Source of the DNA: JANOYJ01 sp963792485
Lineage (GTDB): Bacteria; Pseudomonadota; Alphaproteobacteria; Rhizobiales; Rhizobiaceae
Assembly: GCA_963792485.1 (NCBI GenBank)
Contig: CAWBWL010000009.1
Span: 186,001 to 250,000, forward strand
DNA: 64,000 bases
Direction: 5' to 3'
Shown: positions 23,375 to 31,849 of the stretch, piece by piece
Position numbering within the stretch: the first letter of the stretch is position 1
Layout: the number at the start of each line of letters is the position of its first letter
The notes under the pieces: generated by a model
Seen by the model: only the letters and a program-made list of their open reading frames with translations
Databases searched by the model: none
Told to the model about the DNA's origin: nothing
Translations under genes and position numbers: made by a program

Positions 23375-24374
23375 TGTTTCTCTCTCCGGCGTGACCAAAC
23401 GCTTTGGCAAGACGCTGGCGGTCGACAATCTGTCGCTTGATATCGCGGACGGTGAGTTTGTCGTCCTGCTTGGTCCCACAGGAGCCGGAAAGACGACCAC
23501 GCTGAGAACATTGGCGGGTCTGGAAAAGCCGGACGCGGGTGAGATTTCCATCGCCGGCGAGAACGTGGCTAACTTGGCTCCGGCCGCGCGCGATGTCGCT
23601 TTCGTCTTCCAGCAATATTCGCTCTACCCGCATCTGAGCGTCTACGACAATCTGGCTTTCCCACTGCGCTCCCCGGCGCGGCGTGTGCCGGAAGCGGAGG
23701 TCAAGTCGCGGGTTGAGGCGATTGCCGAATTGTTGCGGATTTCCGGCAAGCTTGGCAACAAGTCGACGCAATTGTCGGGCGGCGAGATGCAGCGTGTGGC
23801 CATCGGCCGCGCGCTGGTGCGCCAGCCATCAATCTACCTGATGGACGAGCCGCTCTCCTCGCTTGATGCAAAACTGCGGGCGGATATGCGCGTCGAGTTG
23901 AAACGCATACAGCGCGAGCTTGGTGCCACCATTTTTTATGTCACGCATGACCAGATTGAAGCAATGACCATGGCGAACCGCGTCGGCGTGATGACGGACG
24001 GGCGGCTTGTGCAGGTCGGCTCACCGCGCGAGATTTATGAAAACCCATCCTCTGTCTACGTGGCGCAGCGCTTGGGCCAACCGCAGATCAATCTGCTGCC
24101 AAGGGCGCTCGTTTCATCGCATCCAGCGCCGGCTCATGCTGCGACCTTGGGCGCGCGCACGGAGCACATCATCGTCAAGACTTCAAAATCCGGTGAGGCA
24201 GTTGTCGAGTGGGTTGAGCATCTGGGTGACCAGAACCGCTTGCACATAAAACTAAAGGGCCATGACATCACGACACTGGTGCCGCCGGATTCTGCTTTTC
24301 AACCCGGCAACAGCGTCTCGCTCAAGCTGCGCAATCCACTCTTTTTTGACGCCAGCGGCGCGCGTATTGTCTAA
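23367..24374 (+). CDS. ABC transporter ATPase 2 (MalK/UgpC type)
   Basis: The 335-residue ATPase starts at ATG 23367 (MADVSLSGVTKRFGKTLAVD), eight bases inside the preceding gene. Walker A is GPTGAGKTTTL, Q-loop VFQQYSLYPHL, signature LSGGEMQRVAIGRAL, Walker B IYLMDEPLSSLD and switch YVTHDQ. A TOBE-like C-terminal domain carries the usual NPLFFDASG ending. Together with the first ATPase it implies an asymmetric ATPase pair, as in rhizobial glycerol transporters. Confidence 0.94.
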   Translation: MADVSLSGVTKRFGKTLAVDNLSLDIADGEFVVLLGPTGAGKTTTLRTLAGLEKPDAGEISIAGENVANLAPAARDVAFVFQQYSLYPHLSVYDNLAFPLRSPARRVPEAEVKSRVEAIAELLRISGKLGNKSTQLSGGEMQRVAIGRALVRQPSIYLMDEPLSSLDAKLRADMRVELKRIQRELGATIFYVTHDQIEAMTMANRVGVMTDGRLVQVGSPREIYENPSSVYVAQRLGQPQINLLPRALVSSHPAPAHAATLGARTEHIIVKTSKSGEAVVEWVEHLGDQNRLHIKLKGHDITTLVPPDSAFQPGNSVSLKLRNPLFFDASGARIV

Positions 24375-24395
24375 AACTCCCGGGAGGAAATGACC

Positions 24396-26033
24396 ATGCA
24401 GTTCATGAATGACAGACCCGGCCTGGTGGCCCAATCTATTGACGGCATGCTGAGGCTGCGCGCGGATGAGGGTATTGCGCGATTATCCGGTGCGCATAAC
24501 GTGGTGATCAACACCAGGCACAAGGGCAATGCGAATGTGGCGCTGGTGTCAGGAGGGGGCTCCGGTCACGAACCGTCGCATGCGGGCTTTGTCGGCAATG
24601 GCATGCTGGCTGCTGCGGTCTGCGGCGATGTCTTTGCCTCGCCGAGCGTTGATGCGGTTCTGGCCGGAATTCTGGCCGTCACCGGCAAGGCCGGGTGTCT
24701 TTTGATCGTCAAGAACTATACGGGCGACCGGCTGAATTTCGGCCTTGCGGCCGAAAAGGCACGGGCGCTCGGCAAGAAGGTTGAAATGGTCATTATTGCC
24801 GATGATATTTCCATCCCCGGCCACCGCCAGCCGCGTGGTCTTGCGGGGACGTTGTTCGTCCACAAGATCGCAGGCCACTTGGCCGCGTCCGGGGCGACAT
24901 TGGATGAAGTCACAAAAACGGCGCGGCAGATCGCAGCCTCAACGGTGTCCCTCGGTATTTCGCTCAAGTCCTGCACGCTGCCGGGTATCGGCCGCGAGGA
25001 CCGGGTGCCCTCGGGCAAGGCAGAGCTCGGCCTTGGCATTCACGGGGAACCTGGCGTGGACGTGATTGCGTTCAAGGATGCCAAGCATGCTGCAAAACTC
25101 ATTGCGGCCAAGCTCTTTGCGGCTGTGGCCAAGGCGAAATCCTATGCACTGCTGATCAACAATCTCGGCAGCACGACGCCGCTTGAAATGGGCGTACTGG
25201 CGCGGGAGATTTTGTCGGCTCCGGGAAGCGAAGCCGTCAAGCTCTGCGTAGGACCAGCGCCGCTGATGACCGCCCTCGACATGCATGGCTTTTCCGCATC
25301 GCTCCTCCCGCTCACTCCGGTTCTGGAGAAAGCGCTTCGAGCTGGCGCAGGGCCTATAGCGTGGCCGCCCGCATCTGTGGTCAAATCTCCAGCCGAGGTG
25401 AAACCGGCTGCCACGTCCAAATCAAATACTTACAAGGCCAGCAGGAATGCGGCGTCGTTCGCGATGATTGAAGCGGGATGCAGCGCAATGATTGCGCAGG
25501 AGCGCAGTCTCAATGCGCTCGATGCCAAGGTTGGCGACGGCGACACCGGAACGACAATTGCCTCGGCGGCTCGGCAGATCAAGACCGCCCTTCCGAAACT
25601 TCCTTTGGCCGATCAAGCTGCAACGCTCAGCGCTCTCAGCGACATTTTCTCGCGCTCCATGGGTGGGTCGAGCGGTGTGTTGATGGCGATCATGTTTGCG
25701 GCGGCAGGCAGGGCGCGCGCTGACGGGATGGCATTGGCAAGCGCCTTCGCAGCCGGACTTGACCGCGTGCGCCACTATGGCGGAGCAAAGCTGGGCGACC
25801 GCACCATGATTGATGCGTTGCAGCCGGCCCTTGAGGTCTGGGGCGCGGGCAAGGGACTTTCGCAAGCGGCGGTCGCTGCGAGAAAAGGAGCCGACAGGAC
25901 CGCGAAAATGGCAAAGGCCCGTGCTGGGCGCTCGGCCCATGTCGCGGGTGCAAGCCTTGCCGGGAATGTTGATCCTGGCGCGGAAGCTGTTGCGCAGCTT
26001 TTTGCCGCCCTGGACAAACAGGCGCGGGGCTAA
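24396..26033 (+). CDS. Dihydroxyacetone kinase, fused DhaK-DhaL
   Basis: ATP-dependent dihydroxyacetone kinase of 545 residues, phosphorylating dihydroxyacetone to the glycolytic phosphate. The DhaK half (1-330) has VSGGGSGHEPSHAGFVGNGML and LGLGIHGEPG, containing the His that binds substrate covalently. The DhaL half (from about 345) has the Mg-ATP motif VGDGDTGTT, RSMGGSSGVLMA and GDRTMIDALQPAL. ATG 24396 is chosen over ATG 24390 because GGGAGG is then correctly spaced. It is the last gene of the ABC operon, so the imported compound probably is, or is converted to, dihydroxyacetone. Confidence 0.95.
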   Translation: MQFMNDRPGLVAQSIDGMLRLRADEGIARLSGAHNVVINTRHKGNANVALVSGGGSGHEPSHAGFVGNGMLAAAVCGDVFASPSVDAVLAGILAVTGKAGCLLIVKNYTGDRLNFGLAAEKARALGKKVEMVIIADDISIPGHRQPRGLAGTLFVHKIAGHLAASGATLDEVTKTARQIAASTVSLGISLKSCTLPGIGREDRVPSGKAELGLGIHGEPGVDVIAFKDAKHAAKLIAAKLFAAVAKAKSYALLINNLGSTTPLEMGVLAREILSAPGSEAVKLCVGPAPLMTALDMHGFSASLLPLTPVLEKALRAGAGPIAWPPASVVKSPAEVKPAATSKSNTYKASRNAASFAMIEAGCSAMIAQERSLNALDAKVGDGDTGTTIASAARQIKTALPKLPLADQAATLSALSDIFSRSMGGSSGVLMAIMFAAAGRARADGMALASAFAAGLDRVRHYGGAKLGDRTMIDALQPALEVWGAGKGLSQAAVAARKGADRTAKMAKARAGRSAHVAGASLAGNVDPGAEAVAQLFAALDKQARG

Positions 26034-26205
26034 GTTTGCCCGCGCTGAGCATTGGCGTTTGCAATATGAATTCCGCTGCGGCGGTTCGCTTTGCCTGATT
26101 CAGTTGCGCGCCATTGGCCGCCTATTGGCGCTTTATTGACGCATTGCATCGGCAACGGGTCGGGTCTATCTCCTCAATACGCACCGGCGGCCAAGGTAAA
26201 AGCGA

Positions 26206-26415
26206 ATGAATGTCAGACTGAAAAAGCTGATCGGCACTGTGATACTGGTTGCCATGGTTGTGATCTATGCTCTGGCAGCTACGACGTTTGCCACACACCG
26301 GCTGGCAAAATCGAACGCTTGGGTGCATCTGGCGTTCTTCTCTTTGTCCGGCTTGCTCTGGGTTTTGCCTGCCATGTGGCTCATATCCTGGATGGAGCGA
26401 GAACCCAGGCAATAG
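26206..26415 (+). CDS. DUF2842-type small membrane protein
   Basis: The 69-residue protein has two hydrophobic helices (IGTVILVAMVVIYALAATTF and LAFFSLSGLLWVLPAMWLI), ending in a short WMEREP tail. The pattern RLKKLIGT..LP..LI.WM is that of DUF2842, an alphaproteobacterial inner-membrane family of unknown role. Confidence 0.85.
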   Translation: MNVRLKKLIGTVILVAMVVIYALAATTFATHRLAKSNAWVHLAFFSLSGLLWVLPAMWLISWMEREPRQ

Positions 26416-26499
26416 CCGTATCGCTCGTTCGCCCGGCGAGCCTTTCTTCACAAAGTCCTGCTAACCTATACTGGAAGCGAAACCCAAGCGGGCCGTCAG

Positions 26500-27672
26500 A
26501 TGAATGTTACAAGCCGCGCCAAAAGCGAGTTTTCGCCGGTTTCCGCAGCTGTTCTCAGTCTTGAAGACGCGTCTTCGCTCTGGGAGGACTCCACCGATCT
26601 TGATCTGTTTGGCGTCGCCCAGATGCTGCCTTGGGTCCGCGGCTGGAAGGATTGCGTCAATCCTGAAGTCTTTGTCGCTGTGCTCAGGGACAGCGGCGCG
26701 GCGATACTTTTGTTGCCACTCGAGATCGTTCGTCTCAGGGGCGTCACCATTGCGCGCTATGTCGGTGGCTCGCATGCAAATGCCAATTTTCCATGGCTCA
26801 GACGGTCCGCCGTTGACAAGATAACTCTCCGCGCCGTCCAGAACCTGTTCGACGCTGTCAAAGCCGCGCGGCCTCAGATTGATGCACTCGTTCTGACCCG
26901 TCAGCTGCAGGAATTTGGTGGCTTCGCCAATCCGCTTCTGTGCTTCGGATCGTCGGAAAGCCCCAATCTGTCTTTGTCGTTTGCGCTTGGTCCAGATTTT
27001 GAAGCGCTCGCGAAGGAGCGCGGCTGGTCGCGCAAACAGAAGAAGATGCGCAATCAGTCCCGGCGCCTGGAAGACCGCGGTGGGTGGACGTGTGTGTCGA
27101 GTGACAATGCCAACTCCGCGCTCAAGCTGATGGACGCTTTCTTCGCCCTGAAGGCCGCCCGATTTAAGGAGTTCGGCCAAAGGAACGCTTTTGGTGAGGA
27201 GAACGTCAAGACCTTTTTTCGCCGGTTGTTCATCGAAGCGGCGGCATCTCCAGATCCGCAATTTCGGCTGGATGCGCTTAGCGTCAATGACGAACTGCTG
27301 GCAGTGTCCGGCAGTGTGTTCAAGCATGGAACGGTGATGGTCGAATTTGGCGCAGTTGATGGAACCGAGACATCGCTGAGTCCTGGTGATTTTCTCTATC
27401 ATCAGCTGATCAAGCGCGCTTGCGCTGACGGATTTGAGGTGTTTGACTTCGGTGTTGGAGACGAGCCCTACAAACGGAGCTGGTGCGATATTGAAACCCA
27501 CCACCGCGACAGTGCGTATGCATTTACTGCGCGCGGGCGCCTGTACGCCACCATTTTCTGGCTTGCGGGCGCAGCAAAGCGGGCAATAAAGCGCAACGCT
27601 TTCTTATTTGATCTTGTGAAGAAATGGCGCGGACGCAGGGCCGAAAAGCCGGCCACGCCCGCAGCGGATTGA
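26500..27672 (+). CDS. CelD/FemAB-like GNAT acyltransferase
   Basis: The 390-residue protein belongs to the BioF2-like acetyltransferase group found in cellulose and exopolysaccharide loci. The N-terminal half reads IVRLRGVTIARYVGGSHANA. The central basic helix RSRKQKKMRNQSRRLEDRGG-type region (around residues 175-190) precedes the GNAT fold, and the C-terminal part has GDFLYHQLIKRACADGFEVF and FDFGVGDEPYKRSW. It probably acylates a polysaccharide precursor; the substrate is unknown. It converges on the chain-length gene and likely belongs to the polysaccharide locus. Confidence 0.82.
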   Translation: MNVTSRAKSEFSPVSAAVLSLEDASSLWEDSTDLDLFGVAQMLPWVRGWKDCVNPEVFVAVLRDSGAAILLLPLEIVRLRGVTIARYVGGSHANANFPWLRRSAVDKITLRAVQNLFDAVKAARPQIDALVLTRQLQEFGGFANPLLCFGSSESPNLSLSFALGPDFEALAKERGWSRKQKKMRNQSRRLEDRGGWTCVSSDNANSALKLMDAFFALKAARFKEFGQRNAFGEENVKTFFRRLFIEAAASPDPQFRLDALSVNDELLAVSGSVFKHGTVMVEFGAVDGTETSLSPGDFLYHQLIKRACADGFEVFDFGVGDEPYKRSWCDIETHHRDSAYAFTARGRLYATIFWLAGAAKRAIKRNAFLFDLVKKWRGRRAEKPATPAAD

Positions 27673-27681
27673 CGCTTTCCC

Positions 27682-29832
27682 CTAGGCTACGCGACGCGTG
27701 GGCTGCGGGGCTGGGGGCACCGAGCCGACCGGCGTAACAATCAGCAAATCCTCATAGCCGGCGTCCTGCAGCGCCGCTGCGCATTTGACTATGCTTGCGT
27801 CGGCCGGGTCGATGACGCTGATGATGATTTCCGCGCCCGGTGTCACGAGACGGCCAATGCCCTTGGCGTCGGCTGGACCGCATTCAACAATCACAACATC
27901 GTAGGCGGTGGTCAGCGCGTTCAGGATAATCGGCAGCCGTTCTACCGCCTTCATGGCGGTCTGCGCGTCTGCAGTGCCGTTCGGGATGACGTGCGCGTTG
28001 GAATAGGGATCGTTCTGGATGATGTCGGCGAACTGCGCCTGGCTCGCCAGGAGATTGGTGATGCCGGGCAAAGCCAGACCGTCAACCATCGGATGCGAGG
28101 CGGCGCCGGTCTGCGTCAGATCCAGCAGAATGGAGCGAAGACCGCGGTCGGCCATTTCGCGGGCAATCAAGACTGAAGAGGCGGCGGCCTCGTCGCCTTC
28201 CGGTGAAACGATGACGGCGCGCGATGCGCCCTTGTCGATGAGGCGGTCACACATGGCCTTGATCGTGTGCTCGGGATCCACAGAAGGCTCTGCAGGTTCT
28301 TCAGGCGCAAGTGACATGAGGCTTGTTTCCTGCCGCTCGCGGACGAGCTCTGCCGGTGCTGCCTCTGTGTGCTGGGGCATGAGCGCCGACGGCACGCGCT
28401 CCTCTTCGTTCATAAAGCGGTTCACAGGTTTGAACGCGCGGCCTGAGAACAGTTCACGCAGCATGGTCAGGAGCGACAAAAGCAGGAGCGAACCTGCCCA
28501 TGCGGCCGAGACAATGGGGATTGTCTTCGGGAAGAAAGGTTCGCCAGGGGTGAGGGCCGTGAAGATGCGCCCATCTGAAGGCACGTATTTGCCTGGGCCT
28601 CGTGACGTTGTCTCGCGGTAACTGCTCTCACGGGATATGAGCAGATCGCTCAGGGCTTTGGCTTCGCGCTCTAGCGCGTTGAGTTCAACCTCTTTCTCAC
28701 CAACGCGTGAAGATTCGGCTTTCAACCCGTTGAGATTGCGTATCAATTCGGCTTCGCGTAGTCCAGCGGTCTTGGTGTCTGTCTCGAGGCTCTCGAGAAT
28801 GTTACGGGCCTCGGCAGCGCTCTGCTTCTGCAGATTGGACAGCTGCGAGCGCAGGGCTTTGATGCGCGGATGTCCGTCCAGCATGGTCGTGGAAAGCTCG
28901 GCGATTTCCGACTGGAGCTGGACCTGGCGCTCGCGCAGCCGCTGAATGAGGCCTGATGCGACAATATCAGGAAGCGCATCGATGGATGCGCCGTTTTCGA
29001 GCACGGCGCGCACGCTTGCGGCCTTTGCCTCGGCATTCGCCCGGTTGGCGCGTACACGGGACAATTCAGTGGAGAGTTCGGATAATTGCTGTGTGGCAAG
29101 CACAGAGTTGTTCTGGCCGATCAGTATGTCAGACTGCGAGCGATAGGCGGCTACCTTGGCATCAGCTTCCCGCACCTTGACCCGCAGGGCCTCGATCTCG
29201 GGCGCGAGCCATTGTGTCGCTTCGGAGTTTGACTCGCTCTTGGCGTCGCCTTGAATCTGCAAGAAGGCAGCGGCGATATCGTTTGGTATTTTCGCCGCGA
29301 GCTTGCGGTCGGCGGAGACAAACTCGATGACGATCATGCGCGAGCTGTCGATGCTGTATACCTTCAGCTTATTGCGCATCTCCGCCAAGACGCGCTCCTG
29401 CTGGTCGGCATTCTGCGGATCGTTTTTGAGGCTCAGCATGACAAGCACATGGTCTACTAGTGACATGCGCTTGGCCGGATCAAACTCCGGCAGCCTGTCA
29501 AGATGGTTCTTGAACTCATCGCCAAACGCCACTTTGCTCAGCACTTTTGAGGCGGTCACGATTTCGACCTGACTCTTGATGCCCAATTGGTCGAGTAGGG
29601 GATTAAGGTCAGAGCGCTCTTGATTGGTGCGCGTGTAAACCAACTCGCGCGTTTCGATGAAAACCCGTGTGGCAGCGCTAAATTTTGGTGTGACTGTGCG
29701 TGTGACAGCATAGGCGAGCCCGGCCGCAATAAGCGAGCCCGCAAAAATCTTGCCCTTGTTGCGCCACAGGCTGACGAACAGGCTGGCAATGTCGATATCG
29801 ACGTCGGGTTCGGTTGGTCTGACGCCCGTCAT
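27682..29832 (-). CDS. Exopolysaccharide chain-length protein (Wzz/Wzc-like) with degenerate kinase domain
   Basis: The protein has 716 residues from ATG 29832, which has GGAG at a good distance; GTG 29841 is an alternative. An N-terminal Wzz segment (DIDIASLFVSLWRNKGKIFA, first membrane helix) is followed by a long periplasmic coiled-coil region, a second helix (IVSAAWAGSLLLLSLL) and a cytoplasmic tyrosine-kinase-like domain. That domain lacks the key motifs: the Walker A position reads SPEGDEAAASSV with no GKS/T, Walker A' is ILLDLTQ, Walker B is VVIVECGP, and there is no C-terminal tyrosine cluster. It probably sets polymer length without autophosphorylation. It is divergent from the Wza-like gene. 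Confidence 0.88.
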   Translation of the reverse strand: MTGVRPTEPDVDIDIASLFVSLWRNKGKIFAGSLIAAGLAYAVTRTVTPKFSAATRVFIETRELVYTRTNQERSDLNPLLDQLGIKSQVEIVTASKVLSKVAFGDEFKNHLDRLPEFDPAKRMSLVDHVLVMLSLKNDPQNADQQERVLAEMRNKLKVYSIDSSRMIVIEFVSADRKLAAKIPNDIAAAFLQIQGDAKSESNSEATQWLAPEIEALRVKVREADAKVAAYRSQSDILIGQNNSVLATQQLSELSTELSRVRANRANAEAKAASVRAVLENGASIDALPDIVASGLIQRLRERQVQLQSEIAELSTTMLDGHPRIKALRSQLSNLQKQSAAEARNILESLETDTKTAGLREAELIRNLNGLKAESSRVGEKEVELNALEREAKALSDLLISRESSYRETTSRGPGKYVPSDGRIFTALTPGEPFFPKTIPIVSAAWAGSLLLLSLLTMLRELFSGRAFKPVNRFMNEEERVPSALMPQHTEAAPAELVRERQETSLMSLAPEEPAEPSVDPEHTIKAMCDRLIDKGASRAVIVSPEGDEAAASSVLIAREMADRGLRSILLDLTQTGAASHPMVDGLALPGITNLLASQAQFADIIQNDPYSNAHVIPNGTADAQTAMKAVERLPIILNALTTAYDVVIVECGPADAKGIGRLVTPGAEIIISVIDPADASIVKCAAALQDAGYEDLLIVTPVGSVPPAPQPTRRVA

Positions 29833-29992
29833 CACGCGCACTCCACTCTATAATTGCGCGCGATGGTAAACCGGTATGGTAACTAGGGAGTTAAGCAGGC
29901 ATTCAGAACTCCGTTCACGAAAATTTACAAATCCTTTCAATTGCTTGGCTGATGGCGAAACGCTCGGGGTTTGCGGTTTTGTGCAACCGCGT

Positions 29993-30007
29993 TTAACCCG
30001 CCATTAA
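29993..30007 (+). promoter_or_regulatory. CtrA-type binding site
   Basis: TTAA at 29993-29996 and TTAA at 30004-30007 are separated by exactly seven bases (TTAACCCGCCATTAA), the full CtrA consensus. It lies 73 bases before the Wza-like start and in the divergent promoter region with the chain-length gene, suggesting cell-cycle control of polysaccharide export. Confidence 0.55.
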
Positions 30008-30079
30008 CCCTAATCAAACGATAACTGACAGGACAAAGCGGCAGGCAGCGCGCCTGCGGCGTCCATTTGGTGTAAGCAG

Positions 30080-30643
30080 ATGACTATGCGTTTCAGATTT
30101 GTGACGATCGCCCTGGCAGCATCAATGTTTGCCGGATGCACGAGTTATCAACCCGCGCCGCCGGCCTTTCACGAAGCCATCAGCAAGCCTTATCTGCTTG
30201 ATTCGGGTGATCGTGTGCGCATCACAGTTTTCGAACAGGCGGGGCTGACGAACACCTACAGCGTTGACCAAGGGGGCTATATAGCTTTTCCGCTTGTCGG
30301 TGCTGTTGCAGCCCGCGGGCGCACCTCAAAGCAGCTTGAGGGCGATCTTGCCACAAAGCTTCAAAACGGATTCCTGCGCAATCCGGACGTGTCTGTCGAC
30401 ATTGACCGTTACCGCCCCGTTTTTGTGATGGGCGAGGTGGGCGCTGCCGGGCAGTATGCCTATGTGCCCGGCATGACAATCCAGAAGGCGGTTGCGGTGG
30501 CTGGCGGCTTTTCCGTGCGTGCCTTGCAGGCGGACGTTGATGTTACACGCACGATCAATGGCAAGGTCATGACCGGTCGTGTGCGCATCACTGATCCGCT
30601 CCTGCCGGGCGACACAGTTTACGTGCGTGAGCGGCTCTTTTGA
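30080..30643 (+). CDS. Polysaccharide export protein (Wza/ExoF-like)
   Basis: Protein of 187 residues with a lipoprotein signal: FVTIALAASMFAGCTSY gives lipidation at the Cys. The poly-export domain begins YLLDSGDRVRITVFEQAGLT and VDQGGYIAFPLVGAVAARG, and is followed by one SLBB-like segment (FVMGEVGAAGQYAYVPGMTI). It is shorter than Wza, as in rhizobial ExoF-like outer-membrane or periplasmic exporters. It is next to the glycosyltransferase gene and probably forms the export pore with the Wzz-like protein. Confidence 0.92.
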   Translation: MTMRFRFVTIALAASMFAGCTSYQPAPPAFHEAISKPYLLDSGDRVRITVFEQAGLTNTYSVDQGGYIAFPLVGAVAARGRTSKQLEGDLATKLQNGFLRNPDVSVDIDRYRPVFVMGEVGAAGQYAYVPGMTIQKAVAVAGGFSVRALQADVDVTRTINGKVMTGRVRITDPLLPGDTVYVRERLF

Positions 30644-30651
30644 CATCAGCC

Positions 30652-31785
30652 ATGCCAGCGGAGCGGCCATTGCGTATTGTGCACTGCTTCCGCTCTCCGG
30701 TCGGAGGCATTTTCCGCCATGTGCGCGATCTCGTCGATGCGCAGGTCGCAGCCGGGCATCAGGTCGGCATTGTTTGTGATTCAACGACTGGCGGCGCTTT
30801 TGAGGAGAAGCTCTTCAAGGCTGTTGAAGAAAAGCTCTCGCTTGGACTTACGCGTGTCGCCATGCAGCGGCATATCGGGCCAGGCGATATTCTGGCTGCT
30901 TGGAGAACATTCAAGGTTATCAAAGGTTTGCGTCCGGATATTCTACATGGGCATGGCGCCAAAGGCGGCGTTTACTCCCGTGTGTTCGGATCATTGTTGC
31001 GGGTTCTCAGGTCTCGCGTGGCCCGTCTCTATTCCTCACATGGCGGAAGCCTCCATTATGACGAAGATACGCTAACCGGCAGGACATTCTTCCGAATTGA
31101 GTCCCTCCTTGAAAAAATGACCGATCATCTTCTGTTCGTGTCCCGGTATGAACTAACCACATATACAAGAAAGGTTCACGCGCCGCGCGCGCCCTATTCG
31201 GTGATCTATAATGGCCTTCGGGCCAGCGAATTTGAGCCGAGCGGACTGGAGGCCAATGCTGCTGATTTTCTATTCATCGGCATGATGCGCGACCTCAAGG
31301 GCCCCGACATTTTCATTGATGCGCTCGCCCGCGCTTGCCGACAGTCCGGGAGGAAGCTGACCGCGGTCATGGTCGGCGATGGCGAGGACAGGCAGAAGTA
31401 TATATCGCAGACGAAGGCGTTGGGTTTGTCCGACCAGATTGCCTTTCATATGCCCATGCCAGCGCGCGAAGCGTTTCCAATGGCCCGGGCAATTGTTGTT
31501 CCGTCTCGCGCAGAAGCCATGCCCTACATCGTCCTGGAGGCCCTGGCGGCGGGAAAGCCGATGATCGCGAGCGCTGTCGGGGGCATTCCGGAAGTTTTTG
31601 GCGCGGGCTCTTACGCGCTGATCAAGCCTGACCCCGTCGAGCTTGCGGACAAAATGGCGGCCTTTGTCGCTGACGCATCGAAGCTAAAATCCGCGATGCC
31701 AAGTGTCAGCGAGATGAAGGCGAAATTTGGAGCCGATGTGATGGCCCGCGAGATAGAAGCGCGCTATCGCGCCATAGCGGCATGA
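30652..31785 (+). CDS. GT4-type glycosyltransferase
   Basis: Glycosyltransferase of 377 residues with a GT-B fold. The N-terminal domain (IVHCFRSPVGGIFRHVRDLV and DILHGHGAKGGVYSR) is for acceptor binding. The C-terminal domain has FLFIGMMRDLKGPDIFIDAL, VMVGDGEDR and the nucleotide-sugar binding PSRAEAMPYIVLEALAAGKP (E-x7-E). It adds a sugar in exopolysaccharide repeat assembly. ATG 30652 is preferred; a TTG at 30640 would overlap the previous gene. Confidence 0.92.
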   Translation: MPAERPLRIVHCFRSPVGGIFRHVRDLVDAQVAAGHQVGIVCDSTTGGAFEEKLFKAVEEKLSLGLTRVAMQRHIGPGDILAAWRTFKVIKGLRPDILHGHGAKGGVYSRVFGSLLRVLRSRVARLYSSHGGSLHYDEDTLTGRTFFRIESLLEKMTDHLLFVSRYELTTYTRKVHAPRAPYSVIYNGLRASEFEPSGLEANAADFLFIGMMRDLKGPDIFIDALARACRQSGRKLTAVMVGDGEDRQKYISQTKALGLSDQIAFHMPMPAREAFPMARAIVVPSRAEAMPYIVLEALAAGKPMIASAVGGIPEVFGAGSYALIKPDPVELADKMAAFVADASKLKSAMPSVSEMKAKFGADVMAREIEARYRAIAA

Positions 31786-31849
31786 GGTTTCAAACTTATC
31801 GTTAACAGATCATTGCTAGTCTCCCTATCAAAGACTCCGGAATGCCGAG

